From Bacteroidales bacterium (GTDB taxonomy: Bacteria; Bacteroidota; Bacteroidia; Bacteroidales; ML635J-15): a stretch of 37,253 nt of DNA. The position numbers were made by a program, and so were the translations under genes. Numbering within the stretch: position 1 is the first letter of the stretch; each line of letters begins with the position of its first letter. The notes beneath the pieces were generated by a model that was not told where the DNA came from, ran no database searches, and was given only the letters and a program-made list of their open reading frames with translations. Positions 21,448-32,289 of this stretch are shown here, piece by piece. The stretch spans positions 9,926 through 47,178 of the forward strand of contig JAQVOJ010000010.1 in NCBI GenBank assembly GCA_028702675.1, given 5' to 3'.

Positions 21448-24078
21448 TTATTTCTTTAATTGTTCTATTTGCTGTTCTAAAAGATTGATTTTTGCTTCTG
21501 CGTCTTCTTTCTTTTTATTTTCTATCTCGACAACTTTAGTAGGTGCATTACTTACAAATCCTTTGTTACTGAGTTTTTTCATTACAGAATTAAGAAACCC
21601 CTTAGTATATTTAAGTTCTTCATTGAGTTTAACTAACTCTGCTTCAATATCTACAGAATCTTCGGGTAGAGGCACAAAGAATTCATCTGTTGCTACTCGA
21701 AAAGACAATAACGAAGTTTGTGATTCTTTAAGAGCTTCTATATTACTAATGTTAACAAGTTTTTTTATTATTTCAACAAAATATTTTCCCGTATTATTTT
21801 CGCCATAATGTAAAACCAATTCATTTTTCATCGCAATATCTTTTTCTTTACGAATAGTTCTGATATTGGTAATAATTTCTTTTGTATCTTCAAATGTTTT
21901 TATCAATTCTTTATTATATCCGGTAAACTGAGGCCATTGGGTTATCATAATGCTATCGCCTTTGGTTCTGTTTTCAATTGTTTGCCAAATATGTTCAGAA
22001 ATAAATGGGATAAATGGATGCAATACTTTTAATAGTTTTTCAAGAAATTCAACAGTTTTGTAGTATGTGTTTTTATCGATTGGTTTTCCATATTCGGGTT
22101 TTACCAATTCCAAATACCATGAAGAAAAATCGTCCCAAAACATTCGATAAACAGTCATAAGGGCTTCGCTTAACCGGAATTCATCAAATTGACGGTTTAA
22201 TTGTTCGAGAGTTTGTTGAAATTTATTATCGAACCATTCTGTTGCATTTTGTGCTGCTTCAGGAGCTTGTATCTCATCACTTATTTGCCATGATTTAACC
22301 AATCTGAAAGCATTCCAAATTTTATTCACAAAGTTCCTACCTTGTTCGGGCAAACTATCGTCGTAAAGGAGGTCTCCACCTGCAGGGGAGCATAGCAACA
22401 TACCAACTCTTACGCCATCGGCACCGTATTTATCCATAAGCTGTATAGGATCAGGCGAATTTCCGAGCGATTTACTCATTTTACGCCTCTGCTTATCTCT
22501 CACTATACCATGTAAGTAAACATTATTAAATGGCTTTTCCCCTGTATATTCGTATCCTGCAATAATCATACGTGCAACCCAGAAAAACAAGATTTCGGGA
22601 GCAGTAATCAAATCGTTGGTAGGATAATAATATTTAAAATCAGGGTTATCGGGATTATTAATTCCATCGAATACCGATATAGGCCATAACCACGATGAGA
22701 ACCATGTATCAAGAACATCCTCGTCTTGAGTAAGGTTGTTAACAGAAATTTCGCTATTTTTTGTAAGCTCTCTGGCTTTTATTAAGGCTTCTTCTTTAGT
22801 TTCTGCAACTACAATTTGGTTTGTACCATTAATGTAGAATGCCGGTATCTGATGTCCCCACCACAATTGACGGCTTATGCACCAATCTCTAACATTTTCC
22901 ATCCAGTGGCGATAAGTATTTTTAAATTTTGGTGGATAAAGTTTAATGTCATCATTTTCTACTGCTTCAATTGCCGGTTTTACCAAATCTTCCATTTTAA
23001 GAAACCACTGCATCGAGAGTTTCGGTTCAATAACAGCATTTGTGCGTTCAGAACGTCCCAATTTGTTTATATAATCTTCTTCCTTAACCAGTAGTCCTAA
23101 ATTTTTTAATTTTTCTACAGCAAGTTTCCTTGCATTAAACCTGTCTTCGCCAATAAACAATTCTGCATCAGAGTTTAAAGTACCATCATCATTAAAAATA
23201 TCTATACTATTTAAATTGTGGCGTATTCCAATTTCGTAATCATTAATATCGTGTGCAGGAGTAATTTTAAGACATCCTGTACCAAATTCCATATCTACAT
23301 AATCATCAAAAATAATTGGCACTACCCTGTTTACCATAGGTACGATAACGTTTTTCCCTGAAAGATGAGTAAATCTTTTATCGTTTGGATTAACACATAC
23401 AGCAGTATCGCCAAGAATTGTTTCGGGACGAGTAGTTGCAATCTGTACAAAATCATTATTTCCCTCGATAGGATAATTAATATAATACAATTTGCTATTT
23501 TCTTCGGTGTAAATTACCTCTTCGTCTGATACAGCAGTTTTAGCTTGTGGATCCCAATTAACCATTCTAACACCACGATAAACAAGACCTTTATTATATA
23601 GATCGATAAATACTTTTATTACACTTTTAGAACGAATTTCGTCCATTGTAAAGGCAGTACGATCCCAGTCGCAAGAAGCACCGAGTTTTTTAAGTTGTTC
23701 TAAAATAATTCCCCCATGTTTTTCTTTCCACTCCCAAGCGTAATCAAGAAATTCGCTTCTACTCAAAGTATTTTTATCTATACCCTCATTGCGAAGCTTA
23801 GCCACAACTTTAGCTTCGGTAGCAATACTTGCATGGTCGGTACCTGGTACCCATACAGCATTTTTACCAAGCATACGAGCCCTACGAACCAAGATATCTT
23901 GGATTGTATTATTTAGCATATGCCCCATATGTAATACTCCGGTTACATTTGGAGGAGGAATAACGTTTACATAAGGTTCTTGATTGTTAGGTTCTGAGTG
24001 AAACAATTTATTATCGTTCCAGTACTTATACCATTTTTCTTCGATAAATTTAGGACTGTATTTGCTAGTAATTTCCAT
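21448..24078 (-). CDS. valS: Valine--tRNA ligase
   Basis: [34 protein letters not shown] (HIGH), [12 protein letters not shown] (KMSKS), C-terminal coiled-coil arm. Confidence 0.99.
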   Translation of the reverse strand: MEITSKYSPKFIEEKWYKYWNDNKLFHSEPNNQEPYVNVIPPPNVTGVLHMGHMLNNTIQDILVRRARMLGKNAVWVPGTDHASIATEAKVVAKLRNEGIDKNTLSRSEFLDYAWEWKEKHGGIILEQLKKLGASCDWDRTAFTMDEIRSKSVIKVFIDLYNKGLVYRGVRMVNWDPQAKTAVSDEEVIYTEENSKLYYINYPIEGNNDFVQIATTRPETILGDTAVCVNPNDKRFTHLSGKNVIVPMVNRVVPIIFDDYVDMEFGTGCLKITPAHDINDYEIGIRHNLNSIDIFNDDGTLNSDAELFIGEDRFNARKLAVEKLKNLGLLVKEEDYINKLGRSERTNAVIEPKLSMQWFLKMEDLVKPAIEAVENDDIKLYPPKFKNTYRHWMENVRDWCISRQLWWGHQIPAFYINGTNQIVVAETKEEALIKARELTKNSEISVNNLTQDEDVLDTWFSSWLWPISVFDGINNPDNPDFKYYYPTNDLITAPEILFFWVARMIIAGYEYTGEKPFNNVYLHGIVRDKQRRKMSKSLGNSPDPIQLMDKYGADGVRVGMLLCSPAGGDLLYDDSLPEQGRNFVNKIWNAFRLVKSWQISDEIQAPEAAQNATEWFDNKFQQTLEQLNRQFDEFRLSEALMTVYRMFWDDFSSWYLELVKPEYGKPIDKNTYYKTVEFLEKLLKVLHPFIPFISEHIWQTIENRTKGDSIMITQWPQFTGYNKELIKTFEDTKEIITNIRTIRKEKDIAMKNELVLHYGENNTGKYFVEIIKKLVNISNIEALKESQTSLLSFRVATDEFFVPLPEDSVDIEAELVKLNEELKYTKGFLNSVMKKLSNKGFVSNAPTKVVEIENKKKEDAEAKINLLEQQIEQLKK

Positions 24079-24180
24079 ATTATTGTATCTGTATTCTAAT
24101 TAAGCCCACAAAAATAGCAAAATGTAAGTAGTGATAAAATAAAATTGTTTTATCTATGGCTTTTACCTACCCAACCTGTA

Positions 24181-24861
24181 TTATTCATCAAGCAAATCGG
24201 GTCTAAAGCGTTTTGTTCTTTCAAAAGATTGATTTTCTCGCCATTTTTCGATTTTAGGAAAGTTTCCTGATAGTAAGATATTGGGAACTTTCCATCCATT
24301 AAATTCGGCAGGTCGTGTATATACAGGTGGAGCAAGCATCCCGTCCTGAAAAGAATCTGTAAGTGCCGACTGTTCATCTCCAATTGCTCCCGGTATTAAT
24401 CTTACGATACTATCAGTAAAAGCAGCAGCAGCCAACTCGCCTCCAGTAAGCACAAAATCTCCGAGCGAAAATTCATGTGTTATTAAATTATCCCTTATTC
24501 GTTGATCAATACCTTTATAATGTCCACACAGAATAATTATATTTTTTAATGTTGAGAAGTGATTTGCAGTTTTTTGGGTCCAAGGTTTTCCATCTGGAGA
24601 AGTATAAATTATAGCATCATAGTTAGTTTGATATTTTAGTTTTTCGATAATAGTAAAAATCGGTTCAATCATCATAACCATTCCCGCCTCTCCACCAAAA
24701 GCATAATCATCAACTTGTTTATGTTTTCCAATTCCGTATTCACGCAAATCATGGATATTAATACTTACAAGCCCATTTGTTATTGCTCGTTTAATAATAG
24801 AATAATTAAACGGACTTTTCAACAATTCAGGTAAAACAGTAATAATATCTATTCTCATCAT
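24181..24861 (-). CDS. trmD: tRNA (guanine(37)-N1)-methyltransferase
   Basis: [94 protein letters not shown]. Confidence 0.98.
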   Translation of the reverse strand: MMRIDIITVLPELLKSPFNYSIIKRAITNGLVSINIHDLREYGIGKHKQVDDYAFGGEAGMVMMIEPIFTIIEKLKYQTNYDAIIYTSPDGKPWTQKTANHFSTLKNIIILCGHYKGIDQRIRDNLITHEFSLGDFVLTGGELAAAAFTDSIVRLIPGAIGDEQSALTDSFQDGMLAPPVYTRPAEFNGWKVPNILLSGNFPKIEKWRENQSFERTKRFRPDLLDE

Positions 24862-24871
24862 CTACAGTTTT

Positions 24872-26413
24872 TTAGGATACAAATTCTGCTGCTTTTTCTG
24901 CAATACGTCTTCCATCAATAGCCGACGACATGATTCCTCCCGCATATCCGGCTCCTTCGCCCGCAGGGAAAAATCCCTGACACTTTGGCGACATTAAACT
25001 TACAGAATCACGAATTATTCTAACAGGGGAACTGGTTTTTGATTCAACTCCAAGCATAATGGCATCGTTGGTAACAAAGCCGGGCATTCTTTTACCAAAA
25101 TATTTAAGTGCTAGTTTAAGTCTTGTCGAAATATGTTCCGGCATCCAAAAGTGTATTGGAGAACTTACAGTTCCGGGAGAATACGAGTTTTTAGGTAAAT
25201 ACGAAGATATTTTACCATCTACAAAATCGCCCAGAGCCTGTGCAGGTGCAATCAATCCATTTCCGCTATTAAGTGCTGCTTGCTGTTCGAGTGATTGCTG
25301 ATATCTTAACCCTGCAAGCGAATCCTGTTCGGGTAAATCTTCGCGGCGAATTTCCACAACAAGTCCAGAGTTAGCATAATTCGAATTACGATAACTATTC
25401 GACATTCCATTTACCACTCTTGTATTCACATCGGTTAAAGCAGGCACAATAGTTCCACCGGGGCACATACAAAACGAGTAAACTCCTCTTCCCTTTTGTT
25501 GGCAAACTATAGCATAAGCAGCTGCAGGTAAATACTTACCTCTCTCTCTACCATAACGTATTTTATCAATCAATTCTTGCGGATGCTCAATGCGAACACC
25601 CATCGCAAACCCTTTAGCTTCGATGGGGATGTTCCTATGTTGAAGTAAATGATACGATTCAGTAGCTGAATGTCCGGTTGCCCATATTATTGCTTTCGCA
25701 TTATATTCGATATCATTTTCGGTTATTACAGATTTAAACATATTATCTTCAACAATAATATCAGTAACACATGAATTAAAAATTACTTCTCCACCAAATT
25801 CAATTATAGTATTGCGTAAATTTTTTATTATAGACGAAAGCTTGTCGGTACCGATATGTGGATGTGTATCAATAAGGATATCGGGCACTGCTCCAAAATG
25901 ATGAAAAAGATTTAGGACATCGTTTACATCATGTTTACGTTTTGATCGTGAATATAATTTACCATCTGAATAGGTTCCGGCTCCACCTTCGCCAAAAGCA
26001 TAATTGGAATTTCGATTTAGAATTTGATCACGATGAAGAGCTGAGATATCAAATTTTCTTTCTTCAACAGGCTTCCCTCGCTCCAATATTACGGGTTTTA
26101 TACCGAGGCTTAATAATTTTAGAGCAGCAAAATATCCAGCAGGTCCTGCTCCAACGATTAAGACAGACTCTGAATGCTCTACATTTTTGAAATCGCTTGC
26201 AAATTTTTCGGTTTTAGGTTTTTCCTTCCCTAAGCCATATTCAACAAGAACATTGTAAAGAACAGATTTACGTGCATCAATTGAGCGTCTTTTTACAATA
26301 CAAAAACTTATATCCTCGGCATTTACATCAATTTTTTTTGCCAGGGCAGATTTTAATTTGGTTTTATCCCATACTTTGTCGGGACTAATTATCAGGGTTT
26401 CGGTACGATTCAT
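24872..26413 (-). CDS. FAD-dependent oxidoreductase (start at internal Met, MNRTETLIIS)
   Basis: SVLIVGAGPAGYFAALKLLSLGIKPVILERGKPVEERKFD, NYAFGEGGAGTYSDGKLYSR, C-terminal GFFPAGEGAGYAGGIMSSAIDGRRIAE. Starts 1 nt after the porT stop. Confidence 0.9.
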   Translation of the reverse strand: MNRTETLIISPDKVWDKTKLKSALAKKIDVNAEDISFCIVKRRSIDARKSVLYNVLVEYGLGKEKPKTEKFASDFKNVEHSESVLIVGAGPAGYFAALKLLSLGIKPVILERGKPVEERKFDISALHRDQILNRNSNYAFGEGGAGTYSDGKLYSRSKRKHDVNDVLNLFHHFGAVPDILIDTHPHIGTDKLSSIIKNLRNTIIEFGGEVIFNSCVTDIIVEDNMFKSVITENDIEYNAKAIIWATGHSATESYHLLQHRNIPIEAKGFAMGVRIEHPQELIDKIRYGRERGKYLPAAAYAIVCQQKGRGVYSFCMCPGGTIVPALTDVNTRVVNGMSNSYRNSNYANSGLVVEIRREDLPEQDSLAGLRYQQSLEQQAALNSGNGLIAPAQALGDFVDGKISSYLPKNSYSPGTVSSPIHFWMPEHISTRLKLALKYFGKRMPGFVTNDAIMLGVESKTSSPVRIIRDSVSLMSPKCQGFFPAGEGAGYAGGIMSSAIDGRRIAEKAAEFVS

Positions 26414-26414
26414 A

Positions 26415-27155
26415 TTAGTTTTCCCACCATTTAATTTTGTCAATTTTTCCACCTTCGAAATGGAATGACAGTATAATCATTTTTGAATTTAGCTTTTGAT
26501 AAACTTCAGAAAACTCTGAATTATCGTAACGTACCATATTAAACATTCCAAAACTACCTTTAAGTTCAATTCCAAACATAAAATATTCCAAAAAGAAATC
26601 GACTCCAACGCCAACTTCATAATAAGCATCTAAAGGTTTAAGTCTAATTTTTGGTAATTCCGTAGGGTCAACTTTTCGTTGTGCGGCTAAATCAACACGA
26701 AACGAAGCTCCACCAACAAGAAATGGTCTAAAATTATTAAGTCTTGCTGCTTTATATTTAAATAATAATGGAAAATCTAAGAACGTTGATTCAATTCTCA
26801 TTGTGTGCCTTCTAAATGATGTATCTCGCATTACTTTATATTCGAGATCGCGTTGTCCAAACATTAATCCGGGTAAAAATCTTACATCAAGATATTCAAG
26901 TATCCTCAAATTTGCAATCATATTTATATTAAAGCCAACATAATGAGTAGTTTCAATCCCAAAAACAGTATCGAAAAAGAGAAACTCTTGCACAGGACGT
27001 ATGGTAAAGCCCATAGAATTTAATCCTAATGAATACCCAAAATGGGCTGTTTGATTATCAAGCTTAGGTAAATTTTCGGGTCGTCTTCGTTGTGCCCACA
27101 TGGTTTGTACCAACACAAGAAATATTATAATAAGTATAAATTTTTCTATTTTCAT
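26415..27155 (-). CDS. porT: PorT-family outer-membrane protein, type IX secretion/gliding associated (start at MKIEKF; track ORF extends to 27203)
   Basis: Signal peptide; NLPKLDNQTAHFGYSLGLNSMGFTIRP...GFNINMIANLRILEYLDVRFLPGLMFGQRDLEYK...ESTFLDFPLLFKYKAARLNNFRPFLVGGASFRVDLA. Confidence 0.85.
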   Translation of the reverse strand: MKIEKFILIIIFLVLVQTMWAQRRRPENLPKLDNQTAHFGYSLGLNSMGFTIRPVQEFLFFDTVFGIETTHYVGFNINMIANLRILEYLDVRFLPGLMFGQRDLEYKVMRDTSFRRHTMRIESTFLDFPLLFKYKAARLNNFRPFLVGGASFRVDLAAQRKVDPTELPKIRLKPLDAYYEVGVGVDFFLEYFMFGIELKGSFGMFNMVRYDNSEFSEVYQKLNSKMIILSFHFEGGKIDKIKWWEN

Positions 27156-27228
27156 ACATCTGCAATAACTCTCAAAAATAAGAAAAAGTATAGAATTAAT
27201 CATAATTGAAAAAAAATGATAGAATTCT

Positions 27229-27259
27229 TTTGCTTAATATTAAAGTTTATTTACCTTTG
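27229..27259 (+). promoter_or_regulatory. Putative Bacteroidota sigma-ABfr promoter for rplU-rpmA
   Basis: TTTG (27229-27232), 19-bp spacer, TACCTTTG (27252-27259); matches TTTG-N19-TAnnTTTG, 44 bp before the rplU ATG. Confidence 0.75.
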
Positions 27260-27303
27260 CAAGCCCTAAATGATAAATAATATTTAGAATTAATTAACTG
27301 ACA

Positions 27304-27615
27304 ATGTACGCAATAGTAGAGATAGCAGGACAGCAATTTAAAGTAGAAAAAGGCAATAAGCTTTTTGTTCATCGTTTAGATGCTGAAACAGGCAGTGATA
27401 TTGAGTTTGATAAAATATTACTGATTGACAACGACGGTAAAATAAAAGTAGGAAAACCGGTAGTAAAAAATGCAAAAGTAGTTGCAAAAGTATTAGATCA
27501 CGTAAAAGGCGATAAGGTAAAGGTTTTCAAGAAAAAAAGACGTAAAGGTTACCAAGTACTTAATGGACATCGTCAGTATTTTAGCGAAGTAGAAATTCAA
27601 GAAATAACAGCATAA
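27304..27615 (+). CDS. rplU: 50S ribosomal protein L21
   Basis: [25 protein letters not shown]...[19 protein letters not shown]. Confidence 0.99.
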   Translation: MYAIVEIAGQQFKVEKGNKLFVHRLDAETGSDIEFDKILLIDNDGKIKVGKPVVKNAKVVAKVLDHVKGDKVKVFKKKRRKGYQVLNGHRQYFSEVEIQEITA

Positions 27616-27626
27616 AAATTTGAGCC

Positions 27627-27890
27627 ATGGCACATAAGAAAGGAGCAGGTAGTTCAAGAAACGGTCGCGAATCGGAAAGTAAACGACTAGGTGTAAAAAT
27701 ATACGGCGGACAGAAAGCTGTTGCTGGAAACATAATAGTTCGCCAGCGCGGCACAAGACATAATCCGGGTAATAATGTTGGATTAGGGAAAGACCATACA
27801 TTGTTCGCACTTTGCGACGGTGTGGTTAAATTCCAAAAGAAAAGAGACAATAAATCTTATGTTTCTGTAGAACCAAGTTCGGCAGAATAA
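27627..27890 (+). CDS. rpmA: 50S ribosomal protein L27
   Basis: [62 protein letters not shown]. Confidence 0.99.
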   Translation: MAHKKGAGSSRNGRESESKRLGVKIYGGQKAVAGNIIVRQRGTRHNPGNNVGLGKDHTLFALCDGVVKFQKKRDNKSYVSVEPSSAE

Positions 27891-27916
27891 TCTTAAAAAA
27901 TTAAAACATATTAATG

Positions 27917-27957
27917 TCCTGTTTTTTCTAACTTTGCAGAGAAAACAGGATTTTTTT
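27917..27957 (+). terminator. Intrinsic terminator after rpmA
   Basis: TCCTGTTTTTTCT (27917-27929), AACTTTGC loop, AGAGAAAACAGGA (27938-27950): 13-bp stem with one G-U pair, followed by 7 Ts. Confidence 0.85.
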
Positions 27958-27976
27958 ATTTTATAATGTCAAGCTT

Positions 27977-29248
27977 ATGTTAAATATTCAAGTATTAAGA
28001 GAAAATTCAGAATTTGTAATTGACCGACTAAAGGTTAAGAACTTTGATGCTAAAAAAATAGTTGCAGAAATTATTGAATTAGATAATAATCGTAAGACAA
28101 ATCAAGCAGAAAGAGATAATCTGCAAAGCACTTTAAATAATATTTCTAAACAAATTGGAATTTGTTTTAAAGAAGGCAAAACCGCGGAAGCTGAAAAATT
28201 TAAATCTGAAACTCTTTCGCTTAAAATCAAAATAAAGGAGTTGGAGTTGTTACAACAAAACTATCAAAGTAAACTAGATGATTTGTTAGTATTACTGCCA
28301 AATATTCCCAATGAAGAAGTACAACCAGGTAAATCAGAAAACGACAATATTGAAATTAGAAAAGGCGGTATAATTCCCAACTTACAAAACAAAAAACCTC
28401 ATTGGGAACTAATTTCTAAATATGATATTATTGATTTTGAACTTGGAAATAAAATTACAGGAGCAGGATTTCCTATATATAAAGGTAAGGGAGCAAAACT
28501 TCAAAGAGCCCTTATAAGTTTCTTTTTAGATCAAGCCGAAACTGCCGGCTACGAAGAAGTTCTTACTCCTTTAGTAGTTAATGAAGCAAGCGGATTTGGC
28601 ACAGGACAGCTTCCCGATAAAGAAGGTATGATGTATCATGTAGTTAATGATCATTTATATTTGATTCCAACCGCAGAAGTACCTATTACTAATATTTACC
28701 GTGATGTAATTTTAGACGAAGATGTTTTGCCTATCAAACATGTTGGTTATTCGGCATGTTTTAGGCGTGAAGCAGGAAGCTGGGGAGCTCATGTAAGAGG
28801 CTTAAATCGTTTACATCAGTTCGATAAAGTCGAGATAGTGCAAATTCAAACCCCCGATAAATCTTACGAAACTTTAAACGAAATGGTTTTACATGTTGAA
28901 AGCCTTCTTAAAAAGCTTATGCTACCATATCGCATTGTAAGATTATGTGGTGGCGATTTGAGTTTTGCTTCAGCATTAACTTACGATTTTGAAGTTTTCT
29001 CAGCAGCACAAGAAAGATGGTTAGAGGTAAGCTCAGTATCTAATTTTGAATGTTTTCAATCTAATCGCTTAAAACTAAGATATAAAAGTAAGGAGCAGAA
29101 AAAAAATATTGTTGCTCACACCCTTAATGGTAGTGCTCTTGCCTTACCACGAATAATGGCCGCAATTATTGAAAACTATCAAGATAACGAAGGAGTTAAT
29201 ATTCCCGAAGTATTAATTCCTTATACAGGATTTAATAAGATATCTTAA
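27977..29248 (+). CDS. serS: Serine--tRNA ligase
   Basis: N-terminal coiled coil; LVLLPNIPNEEVQPGKSENDN, LIPTAEVPITNIYRDVIL, GYSACFRREAGSWGAHVRGLNRLHQFDKVEIV, HTLNGSALALPRIMAAIIENYQ. Confidence 0.99.
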   Translation: MLNIQVLRENSEFVIDRLKVKNFDAKKIVAEIIELDNNRKTNQAERDNLQSTLNNISKQIGICFKEGKTAEAEKFKSETLSLKIKIKELELLQQNYQSKLDDLLVLLPNIPNEEVQPGKSENDNIEIRKGGIIPNLQNKKPHWELISKYDIIDFELGNKITGAGFPIYKGKGAKLQRALISFFLDQAETAGYEEVLTPLVVNEASGFGTGQLPDKEGMMYHVVNDHLYLIPTAEVPITNIYRDVILDEDVLPIKHVGYSACFRREAGSWGAHVRGLNRLHQFDKVEIVQIQTPDKSYETLNEMVLHVESLLKKLMLPYRIVRLCGGDLSFASALTYDFEVFSAAQERWLEVSSVSNFECFQSNRLKLRYKSKEQKKNIVAHTLNGSALALPRIMAAIIENYQDNEGVNIPEVLIPYTGFNKIS

Positions 29249-29304
29249 AATAAAAACTAAACTATTAAGTTCTAAATTTAAATTAATGTAAATATCATAA
29301 AACT

Positions 29305-29838
29305 ATGAAAAACTTTTTCCTAATTATCCCATTATTTTTATTAATATCTTGTACACCTACCGAAAACCGCCAAGCTGTAGAACAAATCGACAGTTTACTT
29401 GTTGTAAATCAGAATCTTCAAGACGAGTTAAACAGTCCTGATATTGATACTTTTCGGATGATATACGATACAGTTGTAAAGTACAATGCATATTTTTGTA
29501 AAGAAAACTTACCCGATTTAAGTAATAAAGACCTTGATGTAATATATTATTATGGAACTTTGGATAAAACATTTAAAAAGTTTCTAAATAATTATCGTGG
29601 TGATTTATTGAATCGATTACAATATCGTGAAAATCAACTTAATACACTAAAACACGATATTTCGAATAAGCTATTAAAACCTGAAGAATTTAATAAATAT
29701 TTATATGTTGAAGATTCGGTAATGCAGTTTTTAACACAAGAAGTAAAAGACAGACTTGAATTTGCATACGAACATAAAGAGAAGTTTACTGAATACCATA
29801 ATCAAGCATTATCATTAATTGAAAAAATCGAAGATTAA
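29305..29838 (+). CDS. Hypothetical lipoprotein
   Basis: Signal peptide with lipobox LLISC; predicted helical 177-aa protein; overlaps the next ORF by 20 bp. Confidence 0.8.
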   Translation: MKNFFLIIPLFLLISCTPTENRQAVEQIDSLLVVNQNLQDELNSPDIDTFRMIYDTVVKYNAYFCKENLPDLSNKDLDVIYYYGTLDKTFKKFLNNYRGDLLNRLQYRENQLNTLKHDISNKLLKPEEFNKYLYVEDSVMQFLTQEVKDRLEFAYEHKEKFTEYHNQALSLIEKIED

Positions 29839-31666
29839 ATTGAAATTTAGTTTAATAAAATACTTATTTGTTTTAGGAATTGCCGTTTTGTTATTTCCAC
29901 AGACAGTTATATCGCAACATTACGACAGTCAGTTAGCTGCTGAATATATGCGTAACAAGGAGTACGATAAAGCATCAATATTATATGAGCAGCTATACGA
30001 AAAATTTGGATATGCAAGTTACAGGAATAACTACATAAGATGTTTAAGTGAATTAGAAGATTATAAAACTGCCGAAAAATTTCTAAAAAAGGAGTTACGA
30101 AAGAATAAAACCGACCCCAGCCTATATGTTTATTTAGGAAATATTTATCATCTTATAGGCAGTACGGCAGATGCAGAAAAAGAGTTTAGTAATGCAATAG
30201 AAATGGCTTCTGATAATAGAGGTCAAACAATAAATACAGCAAATTCTTTTGTAATGCATCGTCAGTTTAATTATGCAGAGCAAATGTATATAAGTGCTTC
30301 TGAAAAACAGAAAGTGAGCTTCGATTACGAACTTGCAAATATTTATTATTACCAACGCGATTATCAAAAAATGATAGATAAATTTCTTGATTTGATAATT
30401 GAACAGCCTGATTATTTAACTAATGTTCAAAGTAGATTAGTAAGTATTTCGGCAAGTTTTGTAGATAGCGACCTAAATATTATAATCGAGAACAGCATAA
30501 TTCTAAGAATACAGCAAAAACCACAATCGTCTTCGTTGTATGAACTATTGATTTGGCAATATTCGCAAACCGGACAATACAAAAAAGCTCTGGAACAAAA
30601 CTATGTACTAGACAAACGCCTTAGCGAAAAAGGATTACGAGTACTGCAATATGGTCATATATTAAAAGACAATCAAGAGTACGATTTGGCACTCGAAGCT
30701 TTTGAGTATGTACTACAACAAGGCGAAACCTCCCCACATTATCAAACTGCAAGTATTGATTATTTAAATACATTATTTGGCAAAGTTGTAAATACTCCCA
30801 ATAATAGCGAAGAAGAATTGCTTGAACTTGAATCTCTTCTTATAGAGACGCTTTCTAAAGTACGGGCTACACAATCTTTTAGTCTTATTTATGCTTTAGC
30901 GAATATTCAAGCATTTTATTTAAATAAAACTAATGAAGCCGAAGAACTTTTAAGCAAAGTAATTGAAGAAAACAAATTAAATACTTCAGAAATTGCAGAA
31001 TGTAAACTTTTGTATGGTGATATTCTATTAATAAACGAAAATCCTTGGGATGCAACTATTATTTATGCACAAGTAGAAAAAGCCAATATTAATAATCCAT
31101 ACGGGCACGAAGCACGTTTCAGAAAAGCAAAACTTGCATATTATACAGGACAATTTCAGTGGGCTCAAGCACAATTAGATGTTTTAAAAGCCAGCACAAG
31201 TAAACTAATAGCTAATGATGCTTTTGAGCTATCTTTTTTAATTAGCGAAAATCTAAATCTAGACACAACCGAAACAGCAATGAAATTATTTGCAAAAGCT
31301 GATTTGCTTACATACAAGAACGATAACGAGCATGCTTTGCTTGCTTTAGATAGTATTATAGCCCAATTTCCGAGTAATACTTTAATTGATGATGTATATT
31401 TTAGGAAAGCCCAAATTTACGAAAGACAAGGTAATATTGATCTTGCTTTAGAAATGTACAAAAAAGTATTGAACAATTATTCATGGGATATTTTGGCTGA
31501 TAATGCCTTATATAAAATTGCAAAAATTTACGATTTTTCTTTAAAAGATAAAGAAAAAGCCATGGAGTATTACGAAAAAATAATAATTGACTATCCTGGA
31601 AGCATATTTACAGTAGAAAGTAGAAAGAGATTTAGGTTTTTAAGAGGTGATAGTATTAATCAATAG
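29819..31666 (+). CDS. Tetratricopeptide repeat protein
   Basis: Multiple TPR-like units (e.g. AAEYMRNKEYDKASILYEQLYEKFG, DDVYFRKAQIYERQGNIDLALEMYKKVLNNY, YKIAKIYDFSLKDKEKAMEYYEKIIIDYPGS); N-terminal hydrophobic signal. Confidence 0.88.
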   Translation: MKKSKIKLKFSLIKYLFVLGIAVLLFPQTVISQHYDSQLAAEYMRNKEYDKASILYEQLYEKFGYASYRNNYIRCLSELEDYKTAEKFLKKELRKNKTDPSLYVYLGNIYHLIGSTADAEKEFSNAIEMASDNRGQTINTANSFVMHRQFNYAEQMYISASEKQKVSFDYELANIYYYQRDYQKMIDKFLDLIIEQPDYLTNVQSRLVSISASFVDSDLNIIIENSIILRIQQKPQSSSLYELLIWQYSQTGQYKKALEQNYVLDKRLSEKGLRVLQYGHILKDNQEYDLALEAFEYVLQQGETSPHYQTASIDYLNTLFGKVVNTPNNSEEELLELESLLIETLSKVRATQSFSLIYALANIQAFYLNKTNEAEELLSKVIEENKLNTSEIAECKLLYGDILLINENPWDATIIYAQVEKANINNPYGHEARFRKAKLAYYTGQFQWAQAQLDVLKASTSKLIANDAFELSFLISENLNLDTTETAMKLFAKADLLTYKNDNEHALLALDSIIAQFPSNTLIDDVYFRKAQIYERQGNIDLALEMYKKVLNNYSWDILADNALYKIAKIYDFSLKDKEKAMEYYEKIIIDYPGSIFTVESRKRFRFLRGDSINQ

Positions 31667-31674
31667 TTGCATAA

Positions 31675-32235
31675 ATGCAAGACAATAAAGAGAGAATAAT
31701 TTTAGGAATAGATCCTGGCACAAATCTTATGGGATACGGGATATTGCTGATATGTGGCAAAGATGTTTCGGTTGTTAATATGGGCATAATTGATATGCAT
31801 CGAATGCAAAACCATTATCTCAAACTAAAGAATATTTTTAAAAGAACGATAGAATTAATAGATGGCTACAAACCTGACGAATTAGCTATAGAAGCCCCTT
31901 TTCAGGGGAAGAACGTACAGAGTATGCTAAAGCTTGGGAGAGCTCAAGGTGCAGCAATGGCAGCTGCCTTATATCGCGAAATTCCTATTTTTGAATATGC
32001 TCCAAAAAAAATTAAAGTTTCAATTACAGGAAATGGTAACGCAGCAAAAGAGCAGGTTGCTTCAATGCTACAAAAAATACTAAAGTTTGAAGAGATGCCT
32101 AAGTATCTTGATGCAACAGATGGTCTTGCAGCAGCATTGTGTCATTATTATCAGACTGGTATTATTAAGAAAGAGAATAGCTACAAAAATTGGGAAGATT
32201 TTGTTAGGAAAAATCCCAACAGAATTAAGAAATAA
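31675..32235 (+). CDS. ruvC: Crossover junction endodeoxyribonuclease RuvC
   Basis: [91 protein letters not shown]. Confidence 0.97.
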   Translation: MQDNKERIILGIDPGTNLMGYGILLICGKDVSVVNMGIIDMHRMQNHYLKLKNIFKRTIELIDGYKPDELAIEAPFQGKNVQSMLKLGRAQGAAMAAALYREIPIFEYAPKKIKVSITGNGNAAKEQVASMLQKILKFEEMPKYLDATDGLAAALCHYYQTGIIKKENSYKNWEDFVRKNPNRIKK

Positions 32236-32239
32236 AAAA

Positions 32240-32266
32240 GGGCTACAAATCTAAGTAGCCCCTATT
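32240..32266. terminator. Bidirectional intrinsic terminator between convergent ruvC and the cDPG-synthetase-like gene
   Basis: GGGCTAC (32240-32246) / GTAGCCC (32255-32261), flanked by A-rich sequence on the left (AAAAAA) and TATTTT on the right. Confidence 0.8.
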
Positions 32267-32289
32267 TTAAATTTGAAAACCTAAATTTA

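Noticed and set aside
24150-24383. Minus-strand 77-aa ORF
   Set aside because: Alternate frame overlapping the 3' end of trmD; no recognisable domain.
27493-27850. Minus-strand ORFs over rplU/rpmA
   Set aside because: Shadow ORFs antisense to ribosomal protein genes.
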